A stretch of 64,000 bases of DNA. It comes from Duncaniella freteri (GTDB lineage: Bacteria > Bacteroidota > Bacteroidia > Bacteroidales > Muribaculaceae). A program made the position numbers and the translations under genes. Below the pieces are notes generated by a model. The model saw only the letters and a program-made list of their open reading frames with translations, was not told where the DNA came from and did not search any database. The DNA lies in NCBI RefSeq assembly GCF_004766125.1, contig NZ_SJSA01000001.1, positions 1,612,001-1,676,000 on the forward strand, read 5' to 3'. Positions within the stretch are counted from its first letter, which is position 1; every line of letters begins with the position of its first letter. This document shows, piece after piece, positions 34,057-42,451 of the stretch.

Positions 34057-34836
34057 ATGCAACGCTCCCAGATATTTGATCGTACAGCCCGCTTGCTTGG
34101 CAATGACGGGCTAAGACGTCTTGATGACATAAATGTAATAATATTTGGTGTAGGCGGCGTGGGGAGCTGGGCTGCTGAAACGCTTGTGCGTACCGGTGTC
34201 ACGCATATCACCCTTGTCGATGCCGATAATGTCGCTCCGTCAAATATCAACCGTCAGCTTCCAGCCCTTGCCTCCACCGTAGGGCAGGTCAAGGTTGATG
34301 TGCTCAGGCAACATCTTCTCGACATCAATCCTGAAGCCTCTGTAACTGCGCTTCACACTCTATATAATGCATCTACGGCATCCTCATTCAATCTCGAACA
34401 ATACGATTATGTGATCGATGCCATTGACTCCCTCTCCGACAAGGCTCTTCTCATCCTTAATGCCTCCGAGTCGATGACCGGACATAGAGGCATGCAGCTC
34501 TATTCTTCAATGGGTGCCGCCCTCAAGCTCGATCCCTCCCGCATAGCGGTGGCAGAGTTCTGGAAGGTGAAAGGATGTCCGCTTGCAGCCGCCTTGCGAC
34601 GTAAGTTCAAAAAATCCGGACAGTTTCCCGCCCATAAGTTCAAATGCGTATATTCCGACGAGCTTGTGCCTAATTCTAAGGAATATGAGCCTGTCGCTAC
34701 AGATGACGGCATGGCACCGATGTCATTCAACAAGGCTGTGACAAACGGCTCGCTCATGCACATCACCTCAATATTCGGAATCACCCTTGCATCACTTGTG
34801 ATACGTGATGCGATAAGCAGACATCACACTTTTTAA
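34057..34836 (+). CDS. tcdA: tRNA threonylcarbamoyladenosine dehydratase
   Basis: 259 residues of the E1-like ThiF/MoeB family. ATP-dependent cyclisation of t6A-37 to ct6A in tRNA. Visible: RTARLLGNDGLRRL start, the nucleotide-binding VIIFGVGGVGSWAAETL (about 27-43), NINRQLPAL with the conserved Arg, and DAIDSLSDKALL. Cys residues near 177 and 196 (KVKGCPLA, KFKCVYS) lie where this family has its C-terminal region. Downstream of the small unknown gene, 14 bases before the SGNH hydrolase gene. Confidence 0.92.
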   Translation: MQRSQIFDRTARLLGNDGLRRLDDINVIIFGVGGVGSWAAETLVRTGVTHITLVDADNVAPSNINRQLPALASTVGQVKVDVLRQHLLDINPEASVTALHTLYNASTASSFNLEQYDYVIDAIDSLSDKALLILNASESMTGHRGMQLYSSMGAALKLDPSRIAVAEFWKVKGCPLAAALRRKFKKSGQFPAHKFKCVYSDELVPNSKEYEPVATDDGMAPMSFNKAVTNGSLMHITSIFGITLASLVIRDAISRHHTF

Positions 34837-34850
34837 TCATATTCACAATA

Positions 34851-35573
34851 ATGCTACGTAACCACACATTTCTTGTTTCTGTTTTTGTCGCACTGTTCTC
34901 TTTAGTGCTATCGTCACCCGCCGAAGCGAAAGGACCACATTCGGCCAAGCCTGTTGTCTCTATCCTTGGTGACTCATATTCTACATTCAAGGGCTATATA
35001 CCTGACAGCTATGCCTGCTGGTATGACACAACGCCGTTGACAGATAAGATACAGGCAAAAAAGACCGATGTCAACGATGTCAAGCAGACCTGGTGGTGGC
35101 AGCTTATCAATGATGGCGGATATATACTCGGAGTAAATGATTCCTACAGCGGTGCCACCATATCGTTTACAGGCTACCAGGGCGAGGATTACTCTGACCG
35201 TTCGTTCATCACACGTCTGCCGCGTCTTGGCTCGCCCGACATTCTGCTCATTTTCGGGGCGACCAATGACAGCTGGGCAGGATCACCTTTAGGGGAGTTC
35301 GTCTATAGCGATGTCGCACGCGAGGATCTTTATAAATTCCGTCCAGCCATGAGCCGGCTGCTTTCCGAGGCAGTCAACCGCTTCCCCGGCACAGCCATTT
35401 ATTTCATAATCAACAATGGGCTTAAGCCTGAGATAGAATCCTCCATCAAGGCTGTGTGTGACCATTACAAGGTGGCTTATATCCAGCTTCACGACATAGA
35501 CAAGCTTTCGGGTCATCCGTCACGTAAAGGCATGAAGCAGATCGCCACACAAGTGCTCGAAGCTATAAGATAA
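34851..35573 (+). CDS. Exported SGNH/GDSL-family hydrolase
   Basis: 240 residues with a signal peptide (FLVSVFVALFSLVLSSPAEA). The four blocks of an SGNH esterase are visible: SILGDSYSTF (catalytic Ser about 44), a middle Gly in YSGATISF, LIFGATNDSW (Asn) and the C-terminal KLSGHPSRKGM with the His, preceded by an Asp. Substrate unknown; such enzymes deacetylate or de-esterify glycans and lipids. Follows tcdA closely and ends at a strong bidirectional hairpin. Confidence 0.85.
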   Translation: MLRNHTFLVSVFVALFSLVLSSPAEAKGPHSAKPVVSILGDSYSTFKGYIPDSYACWYDTTPLTDKIQAKKTDVNDVKQTWWWQLINDGGYILGVNDSYSGATISFTGYQGEDYSDRSFITRLPRLGSPDILLIFGATNDSWAGSPLGEFVYSDVAREDLYKFRPAMSRLLSEAVNRFPGTAIYFIINNGLKPEIESSIKAVCDHYKVAYIQLHDIDKLSGHPSRKGMKQIATQVLEAIR

Positions 35574-35588
35574 GGATAAATATAATGC

Positions 35589-35649
35589 TATAAAAATAGA
35601 TCAAGATGCACCTTAATCATATTAAGGTGCATCTTGATCTATTTTTATA
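35589..35649. terminator. Bidirectional terminator, 29-bp perfect stem
   Basis: Arms 35589-35617 and 35621-35649 are fully complementary with a 3-base loop. Each arm has an A5/T5 flank, so it works as a terminator for the SGNH gene (+) and for gluQ (-), whose last codons overlap the right arm. Confidence 0.85.
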
Positions 35650-36625
35650 TGGATGTTTGGTCGATGGGTATTTCTTTTTTCGGGGGGATTTTGTTCCAGG
35701 CGAATTCGGTGATAAGTTCGTGAGGAGTGCACGGTGCCGGGCTTGGTAGGATGCCTGATAAATGGGCGAGGATGCCTGTAATCTCTTGTGGCGTGTGTCT
35801 TTTTCTCAGTTCATCCATGCTTAGTGAACGGTCGCGTTTGGAGAGGCGCACCCCATCGGAATTGCATATGAGCGGCACATGGGCATAGGCGGGAGGGGTT
35901 AGTCCGAGCAGACGGTACAGATAGGTCTGCTGGGCGGCTGAAAGGAGAAGATCGCTTCCGCGCACCACTTCATTTATCCCCATCAAGGCGTCGTCAACTA
36001 CTACTGCGAGCTGGTATGCCCAGGCTCCGTCGGCACGTTGGAGTATGAAATCGCCACACTCATGCGTGAGATTGACCCTCTGGTTTCCGTATACGGTGTC
36101 GGTGAACAGTATCTCCTCGTCGGGTACATACAGGCGTGTGGAGTGTCTGGCTGTCGGGTGCTCGGGGAGGAATGACGGCAAAGATGTGGGACGGCAATGT
36201 CCGCCGTATATGATTCGTCCGTCACTCTGATGAGGGGCTTGTGTGGCTATTATGTCGGCACGCGTGCATGTGCAGGGGTAACTGTATCCTGTGGCGCGGA
36301 TCTTGTTGAGATAGATTCGGTATATGTCGCCTCGCAGGCTCTGCCGGTATGGGCCGTGAGGACCGCGGTCGGAAAGTCCGCCTTCGTTCCAGTCGAGACC
36401 AAGCCAATGGAGATCGTCCTCGATCAGTTTTGCATATTCCTCTTTACTGCGCTGAGGATCAAGGTCCTCAATGCGTAGCACCCAGCGGCCGTTGCGTGAA
36501 CGGACCGACAGCCAGGACAGGAGAGCTGAGAACAGATTGCCCAGATGCATCCTTCCGGTAGGAGAGGGGGCGTATCTTCCTACCGGTGTGACACAGGATT
36601 TGTTTTTACAGGATTTGCTATCCAT
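35645..36625 (-). CDS. gluQ: Glutamyl-Q tRNA(Asp) synthetase
   Basis: 326 residues from ATG 36625 (MDSKSCKNKSCVTPVGRYAP); the longer frame start at 36703 would lie upstream of a -7-like box (36643-36650) and is rejected. A truncated GluRS without an anticodon-binding domain that glutamylates queuosine on tRNA-Asp. Class I motifs: YAPSPTGRMHLGNL (HIGH type) and LSKRDRS (KMSKS type); zinc ligands in YPCTCTRAD and GGHCR; IEDLDPQR. Length fits GluQ-RS and not GltX. Functionally linked to tgt at 887, since both act in queuosine modification. Confidence 0.93.
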   Translation of the reverse strand: MDSKSCKNKSCVTPVGRYAPSPTGRMHLGNLFSALLSWLSVRSRNGRWVLRIEDLDPQRSKEEYAKLIEDDLHWLGLDWNEGGLSDRGPHGPYRQSLRGDIYRIYLNKIRATGYSYPCTCTRADIIATQAPHQSDGRIIYGGHCRPTSLPSFLPEHPTARHSTRLYVPDEEILFTDTVYGNQRVNLTHECGDFILQRADGAWAYQLAVVVDDALMGINEVVRGSDLLLSAAQQTYLYRLLGLTPPAYAHVPLICNSDGVRLSKRDRSLSMDELRKRHTPQEITGILAHLSGILPSPAPCTPHELITEFAWNKIPPKKEIPIDQTSI

Positions 36626-36655
36626 ATTGTTAAATTGACATGCAAATTTAGCTAA

Positions 36656-36691
36656 TTTTTGTAAGCGTGTCACATAATTTTTGTACCTTTG
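36656..36691 (+). promoter_or_regulatory. Promoter of the rhamnose operon
   Basis: TTTTTG (36656-36661), 22-base spacer, TACCTTTG (36684-36691) followed by CA, 29 bases before rhaB. The spacer is slightly long, as is common for activated promoters. No clear operator palindrome was seen. Confidence 0.5.
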
Positions 36692-36720
36692 CATTAATAC
36701 CATATTTCTAACTACCTAAA

Positions 36721-38148
36721 ATGGATAAAACTTATCATCTTGCAATTGACCTTGGTGCGACATCAGGTAGGTCAATACTCGCCGGCTATGATGGCGATAA
36801 TGTAGTGATGAGCGAGCTTACCCGCTTCCACTATCCGATGCTTACTATACGCGGTCATCTGTTCTGGAATCTCCCTCTTATATACCAGGAAGTGATAAAG
36901 GCAATGAAGGCCGCTGCTGAAAAACTCTCTGAATCAGGTTCTGAACTGTCGTCAATAGGTATTGACACTTGGGGGTGTGACGTGGCTTATTTCTATGCCG
37001 ACGGCTCTCTTGCAGGATTGCCCTACTGCTATCGTGACACTCATACAGAGGGTGCGGTGGATGAGTATTCCAAGGTTATATCTCGCGAGACAGTGTATGC
37101 CAAGACCGGAATCCAGTTCATGGATTTCAACACTCTGTTTCAGCTTCACACCTTGCGCCGTAACGGAGCCAAGGTGATTGACTCTGCCGATAAGATATTG
37201 TGGATGCCGGATGCGGTGGCATATATGCTCACAGGCAATGCTGTTACCGAATACACTGTTGCATCTACTTCCGAGATGCTTAATCCCGCTACCGGCGACC
37301 TTGATGTGGAGCTCCTTGACTCAGTAGGCCTGTCACGTTCGAAGTTCGGTCCGATAGTTCAGCCCGGACATATCATAGGTGCTATTCTCCCTCAGGTACA
37401 GGAGGCCACCGGGCTTGGTGAAATCCCGGTTATTGCTGTTGCCGGCCATGACACAGCGTCAGCTGTGATCGGAGTGCCGACACCTGATACCGACTACGCC
37501 TATCTGAGCTGCGGCACATGGTCGCTTCTTGGCATAGAGTCGCCCGAGGCTATAATAAATGACAAGAGTTTCGGATACAATTTCACCAATGAGGGTGGCA
37601 TTGACGGCACGACCCGTTTCCTTAAGAACATATGCGGACTTTGGATATTCGAGCGTGTGCGTGCCGAACTCGGACTCCAGGATGCTGACATCTCGAAGCT
37701 TGCCGCGTCGTGTCACGACTCCGTATGCCAGTCGATAATCAATCCGGATGATCCATCGTTTGCCAACCCCCGATCGATGGTCGAAGCTATAAATTCGTAT
37801 TGCAGGGATCATGGCGAAGAGGTGCCGGTCACGACAGCCGACTATGTGCGGGTGATATACCGCAGTCTCGCTCACCGTGTTGCCGAAATGCTTGATGTGC
37901 TTAAGGAGTTCTCTACAGCTCCTGTTAGAAGGCTCCATGTGATCGGAGGCGGCTCCCGCAACAGTCATCTCATGCAGATGCTTGCTGATGACTGTGGCAT
38001 ACCGGTGGTGGCTGGTCCTGCCGAATGCACTGCTCTTGGGAATGTGCTTGTGCAGCTTCGCGGATGCGGACGCGCCGAAACTCTCGCCGATATGCGCAGG
38101 ATTGCTATAAACTCCACTGAGACATCGACTTTTACTCCGCAGGTGTAA
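36721..38148 (+). CDS. rhaB: L-rhamnulokinase
   Basis: 475 residues of the FGGY kinase family. Phosphorylates L-rhamnulose to rhamnulose 1-phosphate. Seen: AIDLGATSGRSI near the start (phosphate 1 motif), GIDTWGCDVAYF, the catalytic region VAGHDTASAVIG with its Asp, LSCGTWSLLG, and the ATP-binding VIGGGSRNSHLMQ near residue 405. First gene of rhaB-rhaI-rhaT-rhaD. Confidence 0.95.
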   Translation: MDKTYHLAIDLGATSGRSILAGYDGDNVVMSELTRFHYPMLTIRGHLFWNLPLIYQEVIKAMKAAAEKLSESGSELSSIGIDTWGCDVAYFYADGSLAGLPYCYRDTHTEGAVDEYSKVISRETVYAKTGIQFMDFNTLFQLHTLRRNGAKVIDSADKILWMPDAVAYMLTGNAVTEYTVASTSEMLNPATGDLDVELLDSVGLSRSKFGPIVQPGHIIGAILPQVQEATGLGEIPVIAVAGHDTASAVIGVPTPDTDYAYLSCGTWSLLGIESPEAIINDKSFGYNFTNEGGIDGTTRFLKNICGLWIFERVRAELGLQDADISKLAASCHDSVCQSIINPDDPSFANPRSMVEAINSYCRDHGEEVPVTTADYVRVIYRSLAHRVAEMLDVLKEFSTAPVRRLHVIGGGSRNSHLMQMLADDCGIPVVAGPAECTALGNVLVQLRGCGRAETLADMRRIAINSTETSTFTPQV

Positions 38149-38229
38149 TCCGCAGGATCGATGCTTATTACTCTATCTGAGTATGATTAATTTGTAAAAC
38201 CAGAATAATATTTAAAAATACACAAGACC

Positions 38230-39483
38230 ATGAAAGAAGAATCAATCAAGAAGGCTTATGAGATAGCCCGCGAACGTTATGCCGCCCTCGGTGTCGATAC
38301 TGACAAGGTGCTCGACCAGATGCAGGATTTCCATTTGAGCATGCATTGCTGGCAGGCTGACGATGTGGCAGGTTTCGAGCCTCACGACGGCGGTCTCACC
38401 GGTGGCATCCAGGTCAACGGCAACTACCCCGGCAAGGCACGTAATATCGATGAGCTCCGTTCCGATATTCTTTATGCCATGTCGCTCATCCCAGGCAAGC
38501 ATCGTCTTAACCTCCATGAGATCTATGGAGAGTTTGGCGGCAAGTATGTTGACCGTAACGAGTGCTCAATCGAGCATTTCCAGGGCTGGATTGACTGGGG
38601 TAAGGCTAACGGTATCAAGCTCGACTTCAACTCCACCTCATTCTCTCATCCCAAGAGCGGCGACCTTTCACTTTCCAATCCCGACAAGGGGATACGTGAT
38701 TTCTGGATCGAGCATTCAAAGCGTTGCCGTGCCATCTCACAGGCTATAGGCGAGGCTCAGCAGGATCCCTGTATCATGAACACTTGGGTGCATGACGGAT
38801 CAAAGGACATCACTGTGAACCGCTATATGTACCGTGAGCTTCTCAAGGATTCTCTTGACCAGATTTTTGAGAAGAAGTATGACTGGATGAAGGATTGTGT
38901 GGAGTCAAAGGTGTTCGGTATAGGTCTTGAGAGCTATACAGTAGGCTCCAACGATTTCTATACAGCCTATGCCTCCAAGCGCGACATGATGATCACTCTC
39001 GATACAGGTCACTTCCACCCAACAGAGAGCGTTGCCGACAAGGTGTCGTCCATGCTTCTCTTCGTGCCCGAACTTATGCTTCATGTGAGCCGTCCTATAC
39101 GTTGGGACTCTGACCATGTGACCATCATGGACGATCCTACACTCGACCTCTTCAGCGAGATTGTGCGTGCGGGTGCTCTCAACCGTGTACATTACGGTCT
39201 TGATTACTTCGACGGAACTCTCAACCGTATCGGTGCTTATGTGATAGGTAGCCGTGCCGCACAGAAGTGCATGCTCCGCGCTCTTCTCGAACCGACCGAC
39301 ACGCTCCGCAGATATGAGCTCAACGATCAGAAGTTCCAGCGTCTCGGACTCCTTGAGGAGTGCAAGAACCTCCCCTGGAACGCTGTCTACGATATGTTCT
39401 GCCTCAAGAACAATGTTCCGGTGGGCGAGAGCTATATCGCTTCGGTGGAGCAGTATGAAAAAGAAGTCACCTCAAAACGATAA
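38230..39483 (+). CDS. rhaI: L-rhamnose isomerase
   Basis: 417 residues, the E. coli RhaA type (also called rhaA). Converts L-rhamnose to L-rhamnulose. It has the typical start DFHLSMHCWQADDVAGFE, LNLHEIYGEF, the metal-site stretches TLDTGHFHPTESVADK and RWDSDHVTIMDDPT, and LDYFDGTLNRIGAYVIG. TIM-barrel enzyme with two metal ions. Lies 81 bases after rhaB; the downstream spacer to rhaT contains a long-loop inverted repeat. Confidence 0.96.
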   Translation: MKEESIKKAYEIARERYAALGVDTDKVLDQMQDFHLSMHCWQADDVAGFEPHDGGLTGGIQVNGNYPGKARNIDELRSDILYAMSLIPGKHRLNLHEIYGEFGGKYVDRNECSIEHFQGWIDWGKANGIKLDFNSTSFSHPKSGDLSLSNPDKGIRDFWIEHSKRCRAISQAIGEAQQDPCIMNTWVHDGSKDITVNRYMYRELLKDSLDQIFEKKYDWMKDCVESKVFGIGLESYTVGSNDFYTAYASKRDMMITLDTGHFHPTESVADKVSSMLLFVPELMLHVSRPIRWDSDHVTIMDDPTLDLFSEIVRAGALNRVHYGLDYFDGTLNRIGAYVIGSRAAQKCMLRALLEPTDTLRRYELNDQKFQRLGLLEECKNLPWNAVYDMFCLKNNVPVGESYIASVEQYEKEVTSKR

Positions 39484-39498
39484 AAGGGATATAAAAGT

Positions 39499-39578
39499 TT
39501 CAAAAGGACAGAAGAAACACATGTGTTAAATTCATTCTTTATTGAGAAAGTATGCGTATATTGTTTTGTCCTTTTGAA
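39499..39578 (+). repeat. Long-loop inverted repeat between rhaI and rhaT
   Basis: Arms TTCAAAAGGACA (39499-39510) and TGTCCTTTTGAA (39567-39578) enclose 56 bases. Similar in style to the mce-mmdA spacer element (12-13-bp arms, about 50-base loop) but different in sequence. May set mRNA stability or partial termination inside the operon. Confidence 0.4.
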
Positions 39579-39607
39579 TCTTTTGCGTCGATCATAAAAT
39601 TTATAAT

Positions 39608-40639
39608 ATGATTCTTCTCGGACTTTTAATCATTGCCATCGGGGCTTTCTGCCAGTCGAGCTGCTATGTGCCCATCAACAAGATCAAATCCTGGAGTTGG
39701 GAGAGCTACTGGATAGTGCAGGGTGTGTTTGCATGGCTTGTGCTGCCGTTGCTCGGCGCGCTGCTCGCTGTACCTGCCGGACGCTCGCTCTGTGAACTGT
39801 TTTCCGAAGCTCCGTCATTCAATCTGTGGATGACAGTGCTTTTCGGTGCGCTCTGGGGTGTGGGTGGTCTCACATTCGGACTCTCCATGCGTTATCTCGG
39901 CGTGGCACTCGGCCAGTCCATAGCACTCGGCACCTGTGCAGGTCTCGGCACCGTAATGGGTCCGGTGCTTCTCAACATCTTCTTCCCAGAGAATGACCCC
40001 CTGTCACAGCTCACATTCTCTGTGATACTCGGAGTTGTGGTCACCCTTGTCGGCATAGCCATTATAGGTGTGGCAGGCTCTATGAAGGCGTCATCGCTGA
40101 GCGAAGAGGAGAAGAGGGCTGCGGTCAAGGACTTCAATTTCCCTAAAGGTATCACCATCGCGCTGCTTGCAGGCTTTATGAGCGGATGCTTTAATGTAGG
40201 ACTGGAGTTCGGTAGCGGCATCAATTTCGGTGAGCTCACCAATCCGATGTTCCGCACCCTTCCCGCTACATTGCTTGTGACGCTCGGAGGCTTCGTGACC
40301 AATGCCGTGTACTGCTTCTATCAGAACAGCCGTAACCGCACCTGGGGTGATTATGCCAACGGAGCTGTGTGGGTCAACAATATGTTCTATTGTTTCCTCG
40401 CAGGAGCCTTATGGTACAGCCAGTTCTTCGGACTTGCTCTCGGAAAGGGTTTCCTTACCGACTCGCCCACACTCATGACTCTCTCATTCTGCATACTTAT
40501 GGCACTCAATGTGGTGTTCTCCAATGTGTGGGGAATCATCCTGAAAGAGTGGAAAGGATGCTCATCAAAGACTATCATGGTGCTCCTTACTGGTATCGTG
40601 GTGCTCATAGTGTCATGTTTCCTTCCGCAATTAATATAA
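39608..40639 (+). CDS. rhaT: L-rhamnose/proton symporter
   Basis: 343 residues with about ten membrane segments. Family signatures: GAFCQSSCYVPINKIKSWSWE near the start, LFGALWGVGGLTFGLSM, GQSIALGTCAGLGTVMGP and YSQFFGLALGKG. Imports L-rhamnose with a proton across the inner membrane. Its presence shows that this cell takes up free rhamnose, for instance from pectin (rhamnogalacturonan) breakdown. Confidence 0.95.
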   Translation: MILLGLLIIAIGAFCQSSCYVPINKIKSWSWESYWIVQGVFAWLVLPLLGALLAVPAGRSLCELFSEAPSFNLWMTVLFGALWGVGGLTFGLSMRYLGVALGQSIALGTCAGLGTVMGPVLLNIFFPENDPLSQLTFSVILGVVVTLVGIAIIGVAGSMKASSLSEEEKRAAVKDFNFPKGITIALLAGFMSGCFNVGLEFGSGINFGELTNPMFRTLPATLLVTLGGFVTNAVYCFYQNSRNRTWGDYANGAVWVNNMFYCFLAGALWYSQFFGLALGKGFLTDSPTLMTLSFCILMALNVVFSNVWGIILKEWKGCSSKTIMVLLTGIVVLIVSCFLPQLI

Positions 40640-40674
40640 CTCTCCGTTCCATTAACTGATAAACCAATCTTATA

Positions 40675-41484
40675 ATGTCATCTATTCTTGATAATCGTCC
40701 TGCTCTCGCTCATGAGGTGGAGCAGGTAGCCGAGGTAGCCGGATACCTGTGGCAGAAAGGATGGGCCGAACGTAACGGCGGCAATATCACTGTCAACATC
40801 ACAGAACATATCGACGATGCCATACGTGCTATGCCCGCGATCTCCGAGCCTCGTCCCATCGGTTTCACGCTTCCCAATCTTAAGGGATGCTATTTCTTCT
40901 GCAAGGGCACAAACAAGCGTATGCGCGATCTTGCCCGCTGGCCCATGGAGAACGGTTCTGTGATACGTATTCTTGACGATTGCGCTCATTACGAGATCAT
41001 CGCCGACAATCCTGTGGCTCCCACTTCCGAGCTTCCCTCTCATCTTGCAGTCCACAGCTATCTTATCGGCAAGGGCTCCAACTATAAGGCTTCGGTCCAC
41101 ACTCACCCCATCGAGCTTGTGGCAATGTCGCATTGCAAGAAGTTCCTTGAGAAAGATGTCGCCACACGTCTGCTCTGGAGCATGATCCCCGAGACCAAGG
41201 CATTCTGCCCACGCGGACTCGGCATCATCCCTTACAAGCTTCCAAGCTCCAACGAGCTTGCCGAGGCTACAATCAAGGAGCTTGGCGACTACGATGTGAC
41301 CCTTTGGGAAAAGCATGGGGTGTTTGCCGTTGACACTGACGTGATGGCTGCATTCGATCAGATCGATGTGCTCAACAAGTCAGCACTCATATACATCGCC
41401 GCCAAAAACATGGGCTTCGAGCCTGATGGAATGTCGGACGAGCAGATGCGTGAAATGACCGTGGCATTCAATCTTCCGAAATAA
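40675..41484 (+). CDS. rhaD: L-rhamnulose-1-phosphate aldolase
   Basis: 269 residues, class II (zinc) aldolase. Splits rhamnulose 1-phosphate into dihydroxyacetone phosphate and L-lactaldehyde. Zinc ligands are visible in SVHTHPIELVAMSH (HTH pair) and in LWEKHGVFAVD; the phosphate-binding RNGGNITVNI lies near residue 37. Last gene of the operon, ended by the hairpin at 41516-41555. No lactaldehyde reductase or AraC-type regulator is adjacent. Confidence 0.95.
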   Translation: MSSILDNRPALAHEVEQVAEVAGYLWQKGWAERNGGNITVNITEHIDDAIRAMPAISEPRPIGFTLPNLKGCYFFCKGTNKRMRDLARWPMENGSVIRILDDCAHYEIIADNPVAPTSELPSHLAVHSYLIGKGSNYKASVHTHPIELVAMSHCKKFLEKDVATRLLWSMIPETKAFCPRGLGIIPYKLPSSNELAEATIKELGDYDVTLWEKHGVFAVDTDVMAAFDQIDVLNKSALIYIAAKNMGFEPDGMSDEQMREMTVAFNLPK

Positions 41485-41515
41485 TCCGACGAACAACAGG
41501 TTCGTGTAAATAATT

Positions 41516-41555
41516 TAGTCCTCCGAGGTCTTGCGAAAGATACCCCGGAGGACTA
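41516..41555 (+). terminator. Terminator of the rhamnose operon
   Basis: TAGTCCTCCG (41516-41525) pairs with CGGAGGACTA (41546-41555), extended by GGT/ACC after a bulge; 32 bases after rhaD. Confidence 0.7.
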
Positions 41556-41615
41556 ATCATTATAAACCACTCAGTTCTTGAAGCTTAATATTGGTGGGGA
41601 GCGGTCATGATATCA

Positions 41616-41768
41616 ATGCTTATTTATTATTACTGTCCGCTAAACTTTTTTCAATCGCTCAAAAAAAGTTTAGCGGACAGTAATAAAAAACATATAACCA
41701 TTATACAGAATGAAATTAGTCCAGATAAAGAGAAAGTAGCTACAATTGAATTAGAGAAAATAGATTAA
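41616..41768 (+). CDS. Possible 50-residue small protein
   Basis: ATG 41616 to TAA 41768, AT-rich. Start MLIYYYCPLNFFQSLKKSL, end PDKEKVATIELEKID. Its first third overlaps a 25-bp inverted repeat, so the start may be spurious and the C-terminal part may be the remnant of a longer gene. It lies 8 bases before the next small ORF. No homology is recognised. Confidence 0.3.
   Translation: MLIYYYCPLNFFQSLKKSLADSNKKHITIIQNEISPDKEKVATIELEKID
41627..41686. repeat. 25-bp perfect inverted repeat
   Basis: Arms 41627-41651 and 41662-41686 (core ACTGTCCGCTAAAC... with its complement), 10-base loop. Contains T6/A7 runs next to the loop rather than after the stem, unlike a normal terminator. Could be a mini inverted-repeat element or the fused ends of a lost insertion sequence. 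Confidence 0.6.
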
Positions 41769-41776
41769 ACTGAATC

Positions 41777-42127
41777 ATGAGAACATTAAGTTGCATAAAT
41801 GTTATGCTACAACAGCACAAAGAGAACCGTGAGATTCGCAAATTGAGCAAAGAAAGGATGACAGAACATCATAAATACCTTGTAAACAAAGGGAAAAATG
41901 CAGATTCATCTAATATGAAACTGAAATATATATTGAATGCTATACTATTTGTTTTGGCATTATCTTTTTTGTCTATGTGTATATTTAAGACTACAGAGTT
42001 AAGTTTAAAATGTATGCAATTTGCTGTATCTATCTCTTGTATAGGAGCAATGTTTTCTACAAAAAGCAATAGATGCATATTTGCATCTATTGCTTTAATC
42101 ATTATAGGAATATCTTTTTTACTTTAA
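41777..42127 (+). CDS. Small membrane protein of unknown function
   Basis: 116 residues, AT-rich and unlike its neighbours. A charged helical N-terminus (HKENREIRKLSKERMTEHHKYLVNKG) is followed by three hydrophobic stretches (YILNAILFVLALSFLSMCIF, MQFAVSISCIGAMF, IFASIALIIIGISFLL). No signal peptide. It lies between the rhamnose operon and tRNA-Leu in a patch that also holds an inverted repeat and an insertion sequence, so it is probably acquired DNA. Not recognised. Confidence 0.55.
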   Translation: MRTLSCINVMLQQHKENREIRKLSKERMTEHHKYLVNKGKNADSSNMKLKYILNAILFVLALSFLSMCIFKTTELSLKCMQFAVSISCIGAMFSTKSNRCIFASIALIIIGISFLL

Positions 42128-42245
42128 ATGTCCATAATAACGATAATGATTTGATTGTTGCTAATGAATAAGAACTATGACAAGGATGTGGCACGTGGAA
42201 AGCTTGCCATCAATCAGTACACATTTAGTACGCCCTGCAAAAAAA

Positions 42246-42279
42246 GAAGCCCTGATAATCTCATGATTATCAGGGCTTC
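42246..42279 (-). terminator. Terminator of tRNA-Leu
   Basis: 15-bp perfect stem GAAGCCCTGATAATC (42246-42260) with complement 42265-42279 and 4-base loop, directly beyond the tRNA 3' end on the minus strand and followed by T-rich sequence (A run at 42238-42245). Confidence 0.85.
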
Positions 42280-42283
42280 TTCG

Positions 42284-42365
42284 TACCCGGACCCGGGCTC
42301 GAACCGGGATGGGTCGCCCCAACGGTGTTTGAGACCGTCGCGTCTACCGATTCCGCCATCCGGGC
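42284..42365 (-). tRNA. tRNA-Leu(CAA)
   Basis: 82 bases on the minus strand. Acceptor GCCCGGA pairs with TCCGGGT; D arm with GGTAGACGC; anticodon stem ACGGT/ACCGT with loop CTCAAAC, anticodon CAA; short variable arm (GGGGCGACC region); T arm CCGGTTCGAGCCCGG. CCA is not encoded. Reads UUG leucine codons. Own promoter (42402-42432) and terminator. Confidence 0.93.
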
Positions 42366-42401
42366 GATGGCCCACATGCCTAAGCATATGTTTTGTGTAT
42401 G

Positions 42402-42432
42402 CAAAGGTAGTGAGTTTTTTTTGTTTTCGCAA
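42402..42432 (-). promoter_or_regulatory. tRNA-Leu promoter
   Basis: Minus strand: TTG (42432-42430), 20-base spacer, TACCTTTG (42409-42402). The ISAs1 element ends only 19 bases upstream (42452) and leaves the promoter intact. Confidence 0.65.
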
Positions 42433-42441
42433 TACTGTTGG

Positions 42442-42451
42442 GCATTTTGAG
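42442..42451. repeat. Target-site duplication of ISAs1 element (GCATTTTGAG), left copy
   Basis: Ten bases GCATTTTGAG, repeated at 43662-43671 directly beyond the other end of the element. Confidence 0.9.

Noticed and set aside
41627..41686. The 25-bp palindrome as an ordinary terminator for rhaD.
   Set aside because: rhaD already has a hairpin at 41516-41555, and here the T/A runs are at the loop rather than after the stem.
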